A stretch of DNA of 64,000 nt from Novilysobacter antarcticus (GTDB taxonomy: Bacteria; Pseudomonadota; Gammaproteobacteria; Xanthomonadales; Xanthomonadaceae), in contig NZ_JAIEUJ010000001.1 in the NCBI RefSeq assembly GCF_019802285.1, positions 372,001-436,000 of the forward strand, written 5' to 3'. Below, one piece after another: positions 38,234-47,620 of the stretch. The stretch's first letter is position 1. Each line of letters opens with the position of its first letter. Below the pieces are notes generated by a model. The model was given only the letters and a program-made list of their open reading frames with translations. It made no database searches and was not told where the DNA came from. The translations under genes were made by a program, and so were the position numbers.

Positions 38234-41110
38234 ATGTTTCGACGGATAGGGACGGTGTGCTCCACCGGCCAGGGCTTGAGTGCGCTGGCAGTGCTGCTGC
38301 TCGCGCTGGTGACACTGGCCGGCTGCGGTGACAAGGGTGCTGGTGGCAACCACTCCACGAGTGCCGGGGAGACTGCTTCGGTTCCCGCACCGGATGCCCG
38401 GATGGTTGAGGGCCCATGGGTTCAGGATCTCTGGCTGTATGAGCGTGTTTCCACGTTTGACGCTGACGGCAACCGTGTTGAGCTGCTCGACGAGATCATG
38501 GCGAATCTTCCGGGGGAGCCACAAGCCGCGGTTCCGCTGCCGCATGATGCACAGTTCATCGCGTACCCGGAGCTGCGGCCCTGGCTGTCAGCGGGCGACG
38601 GGAGCCGCCGCGAGGACGTCACCGTTGTCGCTGGCCTGCTGCGGACCCCTGACGGCGACGGGCTGGCGATCGTGGCCATGCCGGACAGCGGCGCCACTGC
38701 CCCAATCGGGATGGACGACAGTGTCGAGCTTGACCTGACGTTTCTCGGCGACCGGCTGACGCCCGATGACCCGATGAGCATTGATTTTGCATTCCTGCAG
38801 GCCTTGCCCGGACAGGACCCGGCGGATGCGGGTGGTTTGGAAGTGCTTGCCCACCGGATGGCCGAAAACCGCATCCGCTACTACGGCGAGGAAATCGACG
38901 GAGAGCAAGAGCCGCTCGCATTCGAGGGTGTGCCGGCGACTGCGGTAAAAGGCTCAACACGTTCGAGTACGCCGGCCAAGGCCGACCCCATGATGAAGGG
39001 GTTCCGCGACGGATTGAAAGGATGCCGTTTCGGACTGAAGTGTGTGCGCAAGTACTTCAAGAAGTTTGGCGGCGGCGCGTCCGACAGCAACGATCTGATC
39101 AGATGCAACCTGGGTGGCAATTGCTACGATCCTCCGCCCCGTCAGCCCCCTCCGCCACGTTGCTTTGGCCGCTGCGGCGGTGTCCGCGGCGACCCGCACC
39201 TGACGACATTTGACGGCGCGAACCTGTCCATGCAGGCCGTGGGCGAGTTCGTCGGCGTACGCGCGCCAAAGCTCGAGCTGCAGCTGCGCACCGCTCCGCG
39301 GCATTCCTCACGCACCGTATCGGTGGTGACTGCAATGGCGATCGACATCGACGGCACCCGCGTGCTGCTGGATACCGATCAGGGCGGCCTTCGTGCGCGG
39401 GTTGACGGTAAGGCCGTGCCACACGGCGCGGACGGCGACGTGCTGGAGTTTGCCACGGGCACGCTGACCCAGTTTTACCGCGCCGTGCATATCGCGACCA
39501 CCAGCGGCCATCGGATCATCGTGAACAGTCCCTCCAATGGCTTCATGGACTTCACCATGGAGTTAGCCGACGGCGTTGAAGCGTCGGGACTGTTGGGCAA
39601 TCACGACGGTGACCCGAAGAACGACTTCCGCACGCGCGATGGAACGGTTCTCGCCCCGCCGCTGGACAGCGGAAAGCTCTACAAGGTTTTCGCCGCCGAA
39701 TGGCGGGTCGCCGATGAGGAATCCCTGTTCGACTACCGCGACGGGGAATCCACGGCGACCTACACCGACCTGGCGTTCCCGGAAAAGCACGTCACGCGCC
39801 AGACCCTGCCGGCTGCCGTGCTCAAGCGCGCGGAAGCCGTATGTCGCGAGTCGGGCGTCGCGCTGCAGCCCTTCCTCGATCAATGCATTTTCGACTATTC
39901 GGTGACCGGTGAGATGGCATTCGTCTCGGCCGCACAGCGCAGCGCGACGATCGCCGGAGGCACGGCCGGGGCCACCCGCGTTGCCGCTGCCGCCGCTGAC
40001 AGCGATACGAAAGCGCCTGCGGCCCACGATCCCAACGCAGAGGCGACGCTGCAGGTAGCGGAAAGCGCACCGGCCGGATCCACCGTGCGGGTCATCTGGA
40101 CCGGACCCAATGAGCGACATGACTACATTGCGGTGGTACGTCCGGGTGCACCGGACCGCGAGTCGGTGAACCACACCGGCACCGACGCCGGCAATCCGCT
40201 GCACCTTCTGCTACCTGCGGAAGCGGGCGAGTGGGAGGTGCGCTACGTGCAGTACGAGGGACGCAGGGTGCTGGCGCGCAAGACCATCACCGCGACTCCT
40301 GTCACCGCCCGCCTGGACATCCCGGAGAGTGCACCGGCGGGCGCAAGGATCAACGTTGGCTGGACCGGTCCGGATTATCCCCACGACGTCATCTCTGTCG
40401 TGCGTGCCGGTGCGCCCGGGAGCGAGTCGGTGAACCGCACGCCGACCAAGGAGGGAACGCCGCTGAAACTTCTGCTGCCTGCGGAGCCCGGCGAGTGGGA
40501 GGTGCGCTATGTGCAGTACCAGGATCGCAAGGTGCTGGCGCGCAAGACCATCACCACGACTACTGTCACCGCCAGCCTGGACATCCCGGAGACTGCACCG
40601 GCGGGCGCAAGGATCAACGTTGGCTGGACCGGTCCGGATTATCCCCACGATGTCATTTCAGTCGTGCGTGCCGGTGCACCCGGGAGCGAGTCGGTGAACC
40701 GCACGCCGACCAAGGAGGGAACGCCGCTGAAACTTCTTCTGCCTGCGGAGCCAGGCGAGTGGGAGGTGCGTTACGTGCAGTACCAGGATCGCAAGGTGCT
40801 GGCGCGCAAGACCATCACCACGACTCCTGTCACCGCCAGCCTGGACATCCCGGCGAGCGCGCCGGCGGGCTCCAAAATGGCGGTGAAGTGGACCGGACCT
40901 GGCTACCCCCATGACTTTATTGCGGTAGCCAGGCCGGGGACGGACGCCAGAAGTGTCGCGGAGCACGGCGCCACCAACGACGGCAACCCGCTCCGCGTAA
41001 CGGTGCCCCGCGAACCGGGAGTCTGGGAGGTCCGCTACGTGCAGTACCAGGATCACAAGGTGCTGGCGAGAAAAACCTTGACAGTCACGGCCGCCGAACC
41101 GGACGAATGA
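38234..41110 (+). CDS. Large lipoprotein with VWD-like domain and four C-terminal repeats
   Basis: The 958-residue product has a lipoprotein leader with perfect lipobox LAGC (near residue 33). An N-terminal region (~55-240) of unknown fold is followed by a Cys-rich, Pro-rich linker (CFGRCGGVRG). A von Willebrand type D-like domain starts at residue ~319 (GDPHLTTFDGANLSMQAVGEF) and includes GLLGNHDGDPKNDF. Residues 604-955 are four tandem repeats of 88 residues, each with APAG, WTGP, GEWEVRYVQY and VLARKTIT; similar units occur at the C-terminus of some bacterial VWA proteins. A surface or periplasmic adhesion/binding role is inferred. AGGGAAGACGAC precedes the ATG. Confidence 0.85.
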   Translation: MFRRIGTVCSTGQGLSALAVLLLALVTLAGCGDKGAGGNHSTSAGETASVPAPDARMVEGPWVQDLWLYERVSTFDADGNRVELLDEIMANLPGEPQAAVPLPHDAQFIAYPELRPWLSAGDGSRREDVTVVAGLLRTPDGDGLAIVAMPDSGATAPIGMDDSVELDLTFLGDRLTPDDPMSIDFAFLQALPGQDPADAGGLEVLAHRMAENRIRYYGEEIDGEQEPLAFEGVPATAVKGSTRSSTPAKADPMMKGFRDGLKGCRFGLKCVRKYFKKFGGGASDSNDLIRCNLGGNCYDPPPRQPPPPRCFGRCGGVRGDPHLTTFDGANLSMQAVGEFVGVRAPKLELQLRTAPRHSSRTVSVVTAMAIDIDGTRVLLDTDQGGLRARVDGKAVPHGADGDVLEFATGTLTQFYRAVHIATTSGHRIIVNSPSNGFMDFTMELADGVEASGLLGNHDGDPKNDFRTRDGTVLAPPLDSGKLYKVFAAEWRVADEESLFDYRDGESTATYTDLAFPEKHVTRQTLPAAVLKRAEAVCRESGVALQPFLDQCIFDYSVTGEMAFVSAAQRSATIAGGTAGATRVAAAAADSDTKAPAAHDPNAEATLQVAESAPAGSTVRVIWTGPNERHDYIAVVRPGAPDRESVNHTGTDAGNPLHLLLPAEAGEWEVRYVQYEGRRVLARKTITATPVTARLDIPESAPAGARINVGWTGPDYPHDVISVVRAGAPGSESVNRTPTKEGTPLKLLLPAEPGEWEVRYVQYQDRKVLARKTITTTTVTASLDIPETAPAGARINVGWTGPDYPHDVISVVRAGAPGSESVNRTPTKEGTPLKLLLPAEPGEWEVRYVQYQDRKVLARKTITTTPVTASLDIPASAPAGSKMAVKWTGPGYPHDFIAVARPGTDARSVAEHGATNDGNPLRVTVPREPGVWEVRYVQYQDHKVLARKTLTVTAAEPDE
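40043..41098 (+). repeat. Four tandem 264-nt coding repeats
   Basis: Units begin at 40043, 40307, 40571 and 40835 and each encodes 88 residues. By manual count units 2 and 3 differ at 11 of 264 positions (three amino-acid changes), whereas units 1 and 4 are clearly more diverged, so the 2-3 pair is a recent duplication. Confidence 0.9.
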
Positions 41111-41143
41111 CCGGGCAGGGTTACCACTGCGGTGGCGGGTTGC

Positions 41144-43510
41144 TCACCGCCGCCGCAGGTCGCCGGGGTCGCCCTTGCCGTCGATCGCATCAAGCTGCGC
41201 GGGTTCGAGCAGCGCATCGCGCTGCCACCCCGCCACGCTCGCTGCGGCATCCACGGCGTGCGCCCACGTGCACCGGTTGGCAAACAGCATGCCCGGCACG
41301 TCGAGTGTGCCGCCGCGGCTGATGTAGCCAAGGGCGCGGGTCCTGGCGCGACCGCTGTCGATGCGGCGCAGGATGCCCAGCATCGGCTCGGGGCGGGTGT
41401 GGGTCATAATCACCCGGGGTAACCCGGGCGGAAAAAGCTTGTCGACCGTAGCGTCGTCGTCGACGAATTTCGCTTCGATGTCGTCGCGCGGAATGCGCAA
41501 GCGACCTGGCTCGAGGATTACCGTCACACAGGCCTTCTTGCCCCGATCGGCCAGCTGCTCCTGTGCCTTGATCGCTTCTTCCAACTGATACGCGCCGAGC
41601 GCGATGAGCTGCACTTCGGCGTCGGCGGGATCACCGACCAGATGGGCGGCGCCATCGCGAACCAGTTGTCTGGTCATTTCCGCATCGAAGCGGCTTTCCA
41701 CCTCGCGCTTGGAAATGATGATGCAGGCGAGCTGGCCACGGTGCGCGTACACGTCACGCAGCGCCGCAACCGCGGTGTTGCCGTCGACCGGAAACAGCAC
41801 ACGTGAGGTATCGGACATCTCTCCCAGCAGCGCCTCGCCGATGGTCGGGTCCTGGTGGGACTGCTCGTTCTTCGCGTTTTCCCAGGTGTGCGAGGTGACA
41901 ATCAGTGGCACCGAGATCCAGCCGGGGTTTTGGCCCACCTGGCGCTGGTGGCGGGCAAAGATGATCTCCTGGCGCATCAGTCCGAGCATCTTCACTGCGA
42001 AGGCCTCGTAGCTGACGATCAGGTTCAGCCCGCCCTTGTTGCCCAGCGCCGCGGCGGCGACCGCTTCTTCGTTGAGTGCGGTAATGACCGCGCCGTACAG
42101 ATGCTCGGGCACGCCGGGCTCGGGCTCGTTGACCCGGTGCTTGAGCAGGTCCAGGGTGGCGCCCATTTTGTTGCTGGCCAGTTCGTCGGGATTTCCAACG
42201 CGGATGCGCAGGTCCGGATTGCTGTTGGCCAGTTCGACAAACCACCGGTCCAGGGTCGTCATCGCGCTGCGGTGGGTTTCTGTGCTTTCCCAGCGTGGTT
42301 CCGGCAAATGGGGTGCGGCGGGGTGGCGATGGGCCATCGGGTGCGCGCTTTCCAACGCGCGTCCCTGCGCGGCATGGGTAGCGAATGCGTCCAGTGCAGC
42401 GTCCAGCTCGGCCGGCGGCACAAACAGGGCGGCGGCGCTCTCGTTGAACAACTGGCGGGTGGCGGCATGGGTGTGTGGATTGCCGGCCAGCGGCAGGTTG
42501 TGGGCGGCGTTGCTGTCGGCGCCGGGGAAGCCGAAACCCTTCTCGGTTTCGGCAATCACGTACGGCATCGGCGCCGGATAGCGTCGGTCCGGATTGGCGG
42601 CGAAGCGGCGCAGCGCCTCCTCGCTTTGGATGATCGCCCAGGCGATCGCGGCCGGGTCGCGTCCATCCACGGTCACCGGTTCAAAGCCGTTGTGGCGCAC
42701 GTCCTCGGCCAGCCATTCCGCGCCGCCCTGCTGCATGATCTGGGTGCGCTGCTCGATGCGCCGGCCGTTGAGGATCATCACCGGCACCGCGAAACCGCTG
42801 TCGTAGGCGCGCCACCAGCGCGGCGCCCAGTCCGGCCCGCGCTGTTCCTCGAACGCGCCGTCGCTGAGGAAGGCGACCAGCGATTCGCCGGGCAAGGGCA
42901 TGTGGATGTACTGCAAGCCGGCGAACCCCAGATAGCCGCCTTCCGAAACCGCGCCCGCGGTATTGGGGCCTGCGTGGCTGCCCAGCGGAACCGCCGGCAC
43001 CCCGTTGGCATCAATCGCGTAGGAATAGAAATCCCTGCACAACTGCGAGAGGCCTTTCTCGGTGCGGTCGTAGCGGCCCTTCTGTGCCGGCGAGACGTCG
43101 CCGGTCAGTGCATTGACCGCCTCGATCGCGGCCACGCAATGGCCCTGTCCCATGATCCACGAGCGCGTTGTTCCGGTCAGCGCGTTGGCCAGCAGGTAGG
43201 CCACGTAGGCTTGGACCATGTTCAGCGAGCCGCCGGTGTGGCCCTCGGGCGTTGGTTTGAAGTCCTCGGCTGCCAACGGCGCACCGGAAAGGTCGATGCG
43301 GCGCGCATAGGTCATGTGCGCGACGACCTTCATCGCCGCGCATGTCAGGCGGTCGGCGGCGGCGAGCAGCGTGTAGGCGCTTGCCTCGTCGGCACCTTCG
43401 GCCACCAGCCGCGCAATGAGTGATTCGACGCGCTCAATGGTCTGGTCGCGATGGACGATCGGTCCATGGCCGGCAAGCCAGCGCTGGCGGATCGTGGAAA
43501 CGGTGGTCAT
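41144..43510 (-). CDS. xfp: Phosphoketolase (xylulose-5-P/fructose-6-P)
   Basis: The 788-residue thiamine-diphosphate enzyme cleaves xylulose 5-phosphate and/or fructose 6-phosphate with phosphate to acetyl phosphate plus an aldose phosphate. Family segments visible are EGHTGGSLNMVQAY, IMGQGHCVAA, LSDGAFEEQRGPDW, YVIAETEKGFGFPGADSNAAHNLP and SHQDPTIGEALL. The length is typical. It is the last gene of a minus-strand operon directly after ackA (67-nt gap), whose product uses acetyl phosphate to make ATP. Confidence 0.95.
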   Translation of the reverse strand: MTTVSTIRQRWLAGHGPIVHRDQTIERVESLIARLVAEGADEASAYTLLAAADRLTCAAMKVVAHMTYARRIDLSGAPLAAEDFKPTPEGHTGGSLNMVQAYVAYLLANALTGTTRSWIMGQGHCVAAIEAVNALTGDVSPAQKGRYDRTEKGLSQLCRDFYSYAIDANGVPAVPLGSHAGPNTAGAVSEGGYLGFAGLQYIHMPLPGESLVAFLSDGAFEEQRGPDWAPRWWRAYDSGFAVPVMILNGRRIEQRTQIMQQGGAEWLAEDVRHNGFEPVTVDGRDPAAIAWAIIQSEEALRRFAANPDRRYPAPMPYVIAETEKGFGFPGADSNAAHNLPLAGNPHTHAATRQLFNESAAALFVPPAELDAALDAFATHAAQGRALESAHPMAHRHPAAPHLPEPRWESTETHRSAMTTLDRWFVELANSNPDLRIRVGNPDELASNKMGATLDLLKHRVNEPEPGVPEHLYGAVITALNEEAVAAAALGNKGGLNLIVSYEAFAVKMLGLMRQEIIFARHQRQVGQNPGWISVPLIVTSHTWENAKNEQSHQDPTIGEALLGEMSDTSRVLFPVDGNTAVAALRDVYAHRGQLACIIISKREVESRFDAEMTRQLVRDGAAHLVGDPADAEVQLIALGAYQLEEAIKAQEQLADRGKKACVTVILEPGRLRIPRDDIEAKFVDDDATVDKLFPPGLPRVIMTHTRPEPMLGILRRIDSGRARTRALGYISRGGTLDVPGMLFANRCTWAHAVDAAASVAGWQRDALLEPAQLDAIDGKGDPGDLRRR

Positions 43511-43577
43511 GGGGTCAGCCTTCTGTGTTGTCGATGGGTGGAAAGCGTGCGCGGAGCGGTCGCAGCCGCGTGTTTGG

Positions 43578-44795
43578 TCACGGCGGGCGGCCGTTGGTTG
43601 GCAACAGTGCCTGAGCGTGGCGTGCGGCGATCCACTCCTCGTTGGTCGGTTCGACGGCGACGAGCACGCGGCTGTCGGCGCTCGAGATGACCGGCGCGTC
43701 GATGGCGTTCGCGTCGAGATCGAGCGCCACGCCGAGGTAGGCCAGATCGCGGCAGACCCGCTCGCGGATGAAAACGCTGTGCTCGCCGATGCCTGCGGTG
43801 AAGGCGAGCAGGTCCAGACCGCCCAGCACGGCCGCCATCGCGCCGATCTCTTTCACGATCCGACGCACGAACAGCGCGAGCGCGATCCGGGCGCGCTCGC
43901 CGGATTCTCCGGGATCATCCTCGTGCCGGATCAACACCCGCGGCTCGGAAGAAATGCCGGACACCCCGAGCAGTCCCGAGTCGTGGTAAAGCGTGGAGGC
44001 GACATCTTCCAACGAGAGTTTTTCGATCTCCACCAAATAGAGCAGGGCGCCTGGGTCGATGGAGCCGGTCCGCGTGCCCATCATCAGCCCGTCGAGTGCG
44101 GAGAAGCCCATGGTTGTGGCGACGCTTTGCAGGTCCTGCATGGCGCACAGGCTGGCACCGCTGCCCAGGTGCGCGACGACGGCCCGCCCGCGCGCCACGT
44201 CACCATGGCGCTCGGGAAGGGCGAGGCTCATGAACTCGTAAGACAGGCCGTGGAACCCATAGCGTCGCAGGCCGCGCTGCCACGCCGAGTAAGGCAGGGG
44301 CAGGATCTGCTCGACCTTGGGCAGGGTGTGGTGGAAGGCGGTGTCGAAGCATGCGACCTGCACGATGTCAGGACGTTGCTCCAGCAACAGGCCCATCGCC
44401 TCCAGCGGGAACGGCTGGTGCAGGGGCGCCAGTGGGATGTAGCTGCGCAGGTCCTCCAGGATCGGCAACGTCACGATCGTGGGATCGAAATACCGCGTCC
44501 CGCCGTGGACGACACGGTGCGCCACGGCGATCACGCGACGCCCATCCAGGCGCCGGGTGATACGTTGCTGGATAAGCGTCAGCGCGTCCCTGTGCGGATG
44601 GGCCGGATCAAGATCGACCGCAAATGGTTCAACGCCGGTTTCACCGAAATCCGGAGAGGAGCCGCCGACGCCCTGGACCTTGCCGTTCCACAGTGGCTCT
44701 CTCGGCAGCGGCTCAGCATCGGCGGGAAACACGGCGAACTTGATGCTGGACGAGCCGCAGTTCAGGACAACGATGAGCGTACCGGCGCGGTCCAC
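43578..44795 (-). CDS. ackA: Acetate kinase
   Basis: The 405-residue ASKHA-fold kinase starts at GTG 44795. Signatures are VLNCGSSSIKFAVF, the AHRVVHGG segment, FDTAFHHTLP, YGFHGLSYE, HLGSGASL, MGTRTGSIDPG and FTAGIGEH. It converts acetyl phosphate and ADP to acetate and ATP. It begins 2 nt after the stop of the dehydrogenase gene and precedes xfp, forming a phosphoketolase-acetate kinase module. Confidence 0.95.
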   Translation of the reverse strand: MDRAGTLIVVLNCGSSSIKFAVFPADAEPLPREPLWNGKVQGVGGSSPDFGETGVEPFAVDLDPAHPHRDALTLIQQRITRRLDGRRVIAVAHRVVHGGTRYFDPTIVTLPILEDLRSYIPLAPLHQPFPLEAMGLLLEQRPDIVQVACFDTAFHHTLPKVEQILPLPYSAWQRGLRRYGFHGLSYEFMSLALPERHGDVARGRAVVAHLGSGASLCAMQDLQSVATTMGFSALDGLMMGTRTGSIDPGALLYLVEIEKLSLEDVASTLYHDSGLLGVSGISSEPRVLIRHEDDPGESGERARIALALFVRRIVKEIGAMAAVLGGLDLLAFTAGIGEHSVFIRERVCRDLAYLGVALDLDANAIDAPVISSADSRVLVAVEPTNEEWIAARHAQALLPTNGRPP

Positions 44796-44797
44796 GG

Positions 44798-46090
44798 CTA
44801 GCGCGTCGGGGTAACCCGCCAGATCGTGTTCGACAGGTCGTCGGCAACAATCAGCGCGCCGCGTGGATCGACCGTGACACCGACAGGGCGCCCACGCGTT
44901 TTTCCATCCTCGCCTCGGAACCCGGTGACAAAGTCGATCGGGTCACCGGCCGGGCGGCCGGCGGTAAAGGGAACGAAAACGACCTTGTAGCCGACCGGGT
45001 TTTTCCGGTTCCAGCTGCCGTGCTCACCGACGAACGCGCCTTCCGCAAACTGCGCGCCCATCACCGGCGAGGAAAAGTCCAGGCCGAGCGCGGCCACGTG
45101 CGAACCCAGGCTGTAGTCGGGGGCGATCGCAGAGGCAACCTTCTCCGGGTCCTCCGGCTTCACCCGCGGATCGATGTTCTGGCCCCAGTAGCTGTACGGC
45201 CAGCCGTAGAAGCCGCCCTCGCGGATCGAGGTGAGGTAGTCGGGGACCAGGTTCGGGCCGAGCTCGTCACGCTCGTTGGCGACCGCCCACAATTCGTCCG
45301 TTCCGGGCAGGATCGCCAGCGCAGTGGGGTTGCGAACGCCGGTGGCGTAATCGCGGTGGGCGCCGGTTGACGGATCGATCTGCCAGATCCTGGCGCGGTC
45401 GACCTCGGCCACCATGCCGCGCTCGGTGATGTTGCTGTTGGAGCCGATGCCGACGTACAGGAACCGACCGTCCGGGCTGGCGGTCATCGCCTTGGTCCAA
45501 TGGTGGTTGATCGCCGACGGCAGCGGGGTCACCGTGACCGGCGGCGCTTCTGCACGGGTCTGCCCCTCGGTGTAGTCAAAGCGCACGACTGCATCCTGGT
45601 TGGCGACATAGAGCGTGCCGTCAATAAGGGCCAATCCGTAGGGCGCATTCAGATTTTCCGCGAACACGGTCTGCATCTCGTACTTGCCGTCGCCGTCGGC
45701 GTCGCGCAGCAGGGTCAAGCGGTTGCCGCCCTTCACCGGCGTGGTGCCTTTGGCCTTGATCGGACCGGCGATCAGGTCCTTGGGCTTCAGCGCAGGTGCG
45801 TTGCCGCCCTTGCCCTCGGCCACCAGGATGTCGCCGTTGGGCAGCACCAGGGTCTGACGCGGGATCTTGAGGTCGGTTGCGATCGCGCTGATGGAATAGC
45901 CGTCGGGCACCGTGGGAAGCTCGTCGCCCCAGCCAGTCGGATTGGCAATGGTCATGCGGGGTAGCAGGCCGCGCTGCGGGTCGGGGAGGACGGGTTGTGA
46001 GCCGTACTGTTCGGGATCGGGATCGCTGCCGCCACAGGCGGACAGTGACAGGGCGGCAATGACCGCGATGAGCAGGGAAGTGCGCTTCAT
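44798..46090 (-). CDS. Sorbosone/glucose dehydrogenase-like lipoprotein (PQQ beta-propeller type)
   Basis: The 430-residue protein starts with a lipoprotein leader ending LSLSAC. It has the beta-propeller pattern of soluble glucose/L-sorbosone dehydrogenases: PNGDILVAEG, LNAPYGLALIDG, FLYVGIGSNSNI, GVRNPTALA, NERDELGPNLVPDY, FYGWPYSYWGQ, SPVMGAQFAEGAFVGEHGSWNR. A PQQ-dependent periplasmic sugar or aldehyde oxidation is inferred; the substrate is unknown. It overlaps the upstream DUF2231 gene by 4 nt and lies 2 nt before ackA. Confidence 0.88.
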   Translation of the reverse strand: MKRTSLLIAVIAALSLSACGGSDPDPEQYGSQPVLPDPQRGLLPRMTIANPTGWGDELPTVPDGYSISAIATDLKIPRQTLVLPNGDILVAEGKGGNAPALKPKDLIAGPIKAKGTTPVKGGNRLTLLRDADGDGKYEMQTVFAENLNAPYGLALIDGTLYVANQDAVVRFDYTEGQTRAEAPPVTVTPLPSAINHHWTKAMTASPDGRFLYVGIGSNSNITERGMVAEVDRARIWQIDPSTGAHRDYATGVRNPTALAILPGTDELWAVANERDELGPNLVPDYLTSIREGGFYGWPYSYWGQNIDPRVKPEDPEKVASAIAPDYSLGSHVAALGLDFSSPVMGAQFAEGAFVGEHGSWNRKNPVGYKVVFVPFTAGRPAGDPIDFVTGFRGEDGKTRGRPVGVTVDPRGALIVADDLSNTIWRVTPTR

Positions 46091-46521
46091 GACAGAGCTC
46101 CTGTCCGGCGGGACATGGACGCTGCACCAGCGGCGATGCAGGCGAGCAGGACCACGATGACAGACAGCACCAGGCCCTCAGGCATGCTCGCCCACGCGTC
46201 CTTTGCGTGGACCAGCGCGTTGATGAATCCAAGGATCCAGGTGATCAGCATCAGCACTGGATAGACCAGGCTTCGCGGCTGCCCCCGGCCGCGCCGGAAA
46301 TAATCCACCAAGCCCCAGACAACGGCCAATGCAGTGAGGACAAGCGCGCCGGCGATCAACCAGGACGCGAAGTTGTTCCACTGGATTTCGTAGGTGGATG
46401 AGTAGGCAAAATCGCTCAGCATCGCTGCGATAAAGAGGGTGATAGCGCCGCCCAGCACGAGTGCGTGGAGCGGGGCGATCCGGTCTCGCATTGCGATGGG
46501 TCGATCAACGGTGGCTGCCAT
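46087..46521 (-). CDS. DUF2231 family membrane protein
   Basis: The 144-residue protein has four hydrophobic helices and the DUF2231 pattern (LSDFAYSSTYEIQWNNFASWLIAGALV, here seen as YEIQWNNFASWLI). Members are often found with PQQ sugar dehydrogenases or haem proteins and are thought to be membrane partners, but the function is not known. It is the first gene of the four-gene unit that ends with xfp; GGAG lies 9 nt before the ATG. The upstream stretch to 46681 shows nothing else. Confidence 0.85.
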   Translation of the reverse strand: MAATVDRPIAMRDRIAPLHALVLGGAITLFIAAMLSDFAYSSTYEIQWNNFASWLIAGALVLTALAVVWGLVDYFRRGRGQPRSLVYPVLMLITWILGFINALVHAKDAWASMPEGLVLSVIVVLLACIAAGAASMSRRTGALS

Positions 46522-46681
46522 GGTGCTTGCTCCAGGAGAGAACAGAAGGATTCTTCGGGTTGGCCCAACGTCTTGTCAGGAATCATCGGGAGAACCTTAA
46601 CGCGGGCAATGTGCGCGGCGCGTTAGCGAGGGAGTGGCTACCTGGAGCGGTCAGCGGCACGAGCCGGTCGTGCCGCGCTTT

Positions 46682-47020
46682 CTACAGCAATCTCGTCCCC
46701 AACGGGACGGGTTGATCAGGGACACACAGCGCGACGTTCCCATCGGCATCATGGAACCCCGTGACAAGGCACTCGGACATCAGCGGGCCGATCTGCTTGC
46801 TCGGGAAGTTGACCACGGCCACTACCAGCTTGCCTATCAACGCCTGCGGCCGGTAAAGCCCGGTTATCTGTGCGCTCGACTTCTTGACCCCGAGCTCTTC
46901 ACCGAAGTCCACGTGCAACACATACGCCGGCTTGCGGGCCTCTTTGAATTCGTACGCATCGACGATACGTCCGACGCGGAGCTCAACCTTGAGAAAGTCG
47001 TCAAATGAGATAGGAGTCAT
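46682..47020 (-). CDS. csaA: CsaA-type tRNA-binding chaperone-like protein
   Basis: From ATG 47020 the 112-residue product is a free-standing tRNA-binding (EMAP/Arc1p-like) OB-fold domain: FLKVELRVGRIVDAYEF, YVLHVDFGEELGVKKSSAQIT, VVAVVNFPSKQIGP, EVLVTGF-like ECLVTGFHDADG. CsaA of Bacillus subtilis was described as a secretion chaperone; binding to tRNA is also known. TAGGAGTCATC-type context and TGATTTGAC are seen around the start, without an ideal ribosome binding site. Confidence 0.93.
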   Translation of the reverse strand: MTPISFDDFLKVELRVGRIVDAYEFKEARKPAYVLHVDFGEELGVKKSSAQITGLYRPQALIGKLVVAVVNFPSKQIGPLMSECLVTGFHDADGNVALCVPDQPVPLGTRLL

Positions 47021-47155
47021 CGGTTTGATTCGGTGGGAGTGGTCAATGCGGCGCAAACCATTTGAAAAGGAATGACGATAAGGTGGACGACGTATTGCGA
47101 GGTCCGAGTTGAATGAGCGGTCATGCGGCTGAGAGCCGTTTTCACGTTGAGTTGC

Positions 47156-47422
47156 CTAGCCATCATAGCGGCGCAGAAATCGACGCGCGATTAAAAACAC
47201 GCCTATTGGAACCAGCGCAAGCAGCGCGACGGCGGCAATGACCGCCGCAGTTGGAGGCAGACCTGCGGCAAAGCCCAGGGCGAAGGAAAGACCGGACACC
47301 GCCTCGACGGGATTCAGGGACGTCAGGAATCCTGCATCATCCGGCTTGCCGGAGAACAGCAAGCACAATGAGAAAAACACCAACGACGAGACGATCAAAG
47401 AAATCATTACGCTGTTCTTCAC
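47156..47422 (-). CDS. Small two-helix membrane protein of unknown function
   Basis: The 88-residue frame begins at GTG 47422, nine nt after GAGGAG. It has a hydrophobic helix at about residues 6-23 (ISLIVSSLVFFSLCLLF), a loop, and another long hydrophobic region (~40-80, ending FLIARRFLRRYDG), so an inner-membrane protein is inferred. No family was recognised. It lies at the edge of the low-GC cassette region. Confidence 0.55.
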   Translation of the reverse strand: MKNSVMISLIVSSLVFFSLCLLFSGKPDDAGFLTSLNPVEAVSGLSFALGFAAGLPPTAAVIAAVALLALVPIGVFLIARRFLRRYDG

Positions 47423-47620
47423 GGACCAAGTCTCCTCAATGCCAGTTCATTGGGATTACCAATGGGTCAACAACGCCCCGTGCGACGCATGCCCAGTACC
47501 AATGATGACAATTTGCTTCCCCTGCTCCTGTCGCTCCCAGACGTAGGGAAGTGCCCGCGGAGTGCCGGCGACGTTTACGGGCAGGCACAGGTAACTGCGT
47601 GAGCCCGGCAACATGACCAG

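Noticed and set aside
40043-41098. CRISPR-like or non-coding tandem repeat
   Set aside because: The period is 264 nt, in frame, and encodes conserved protein units, so it is a coding repeat.
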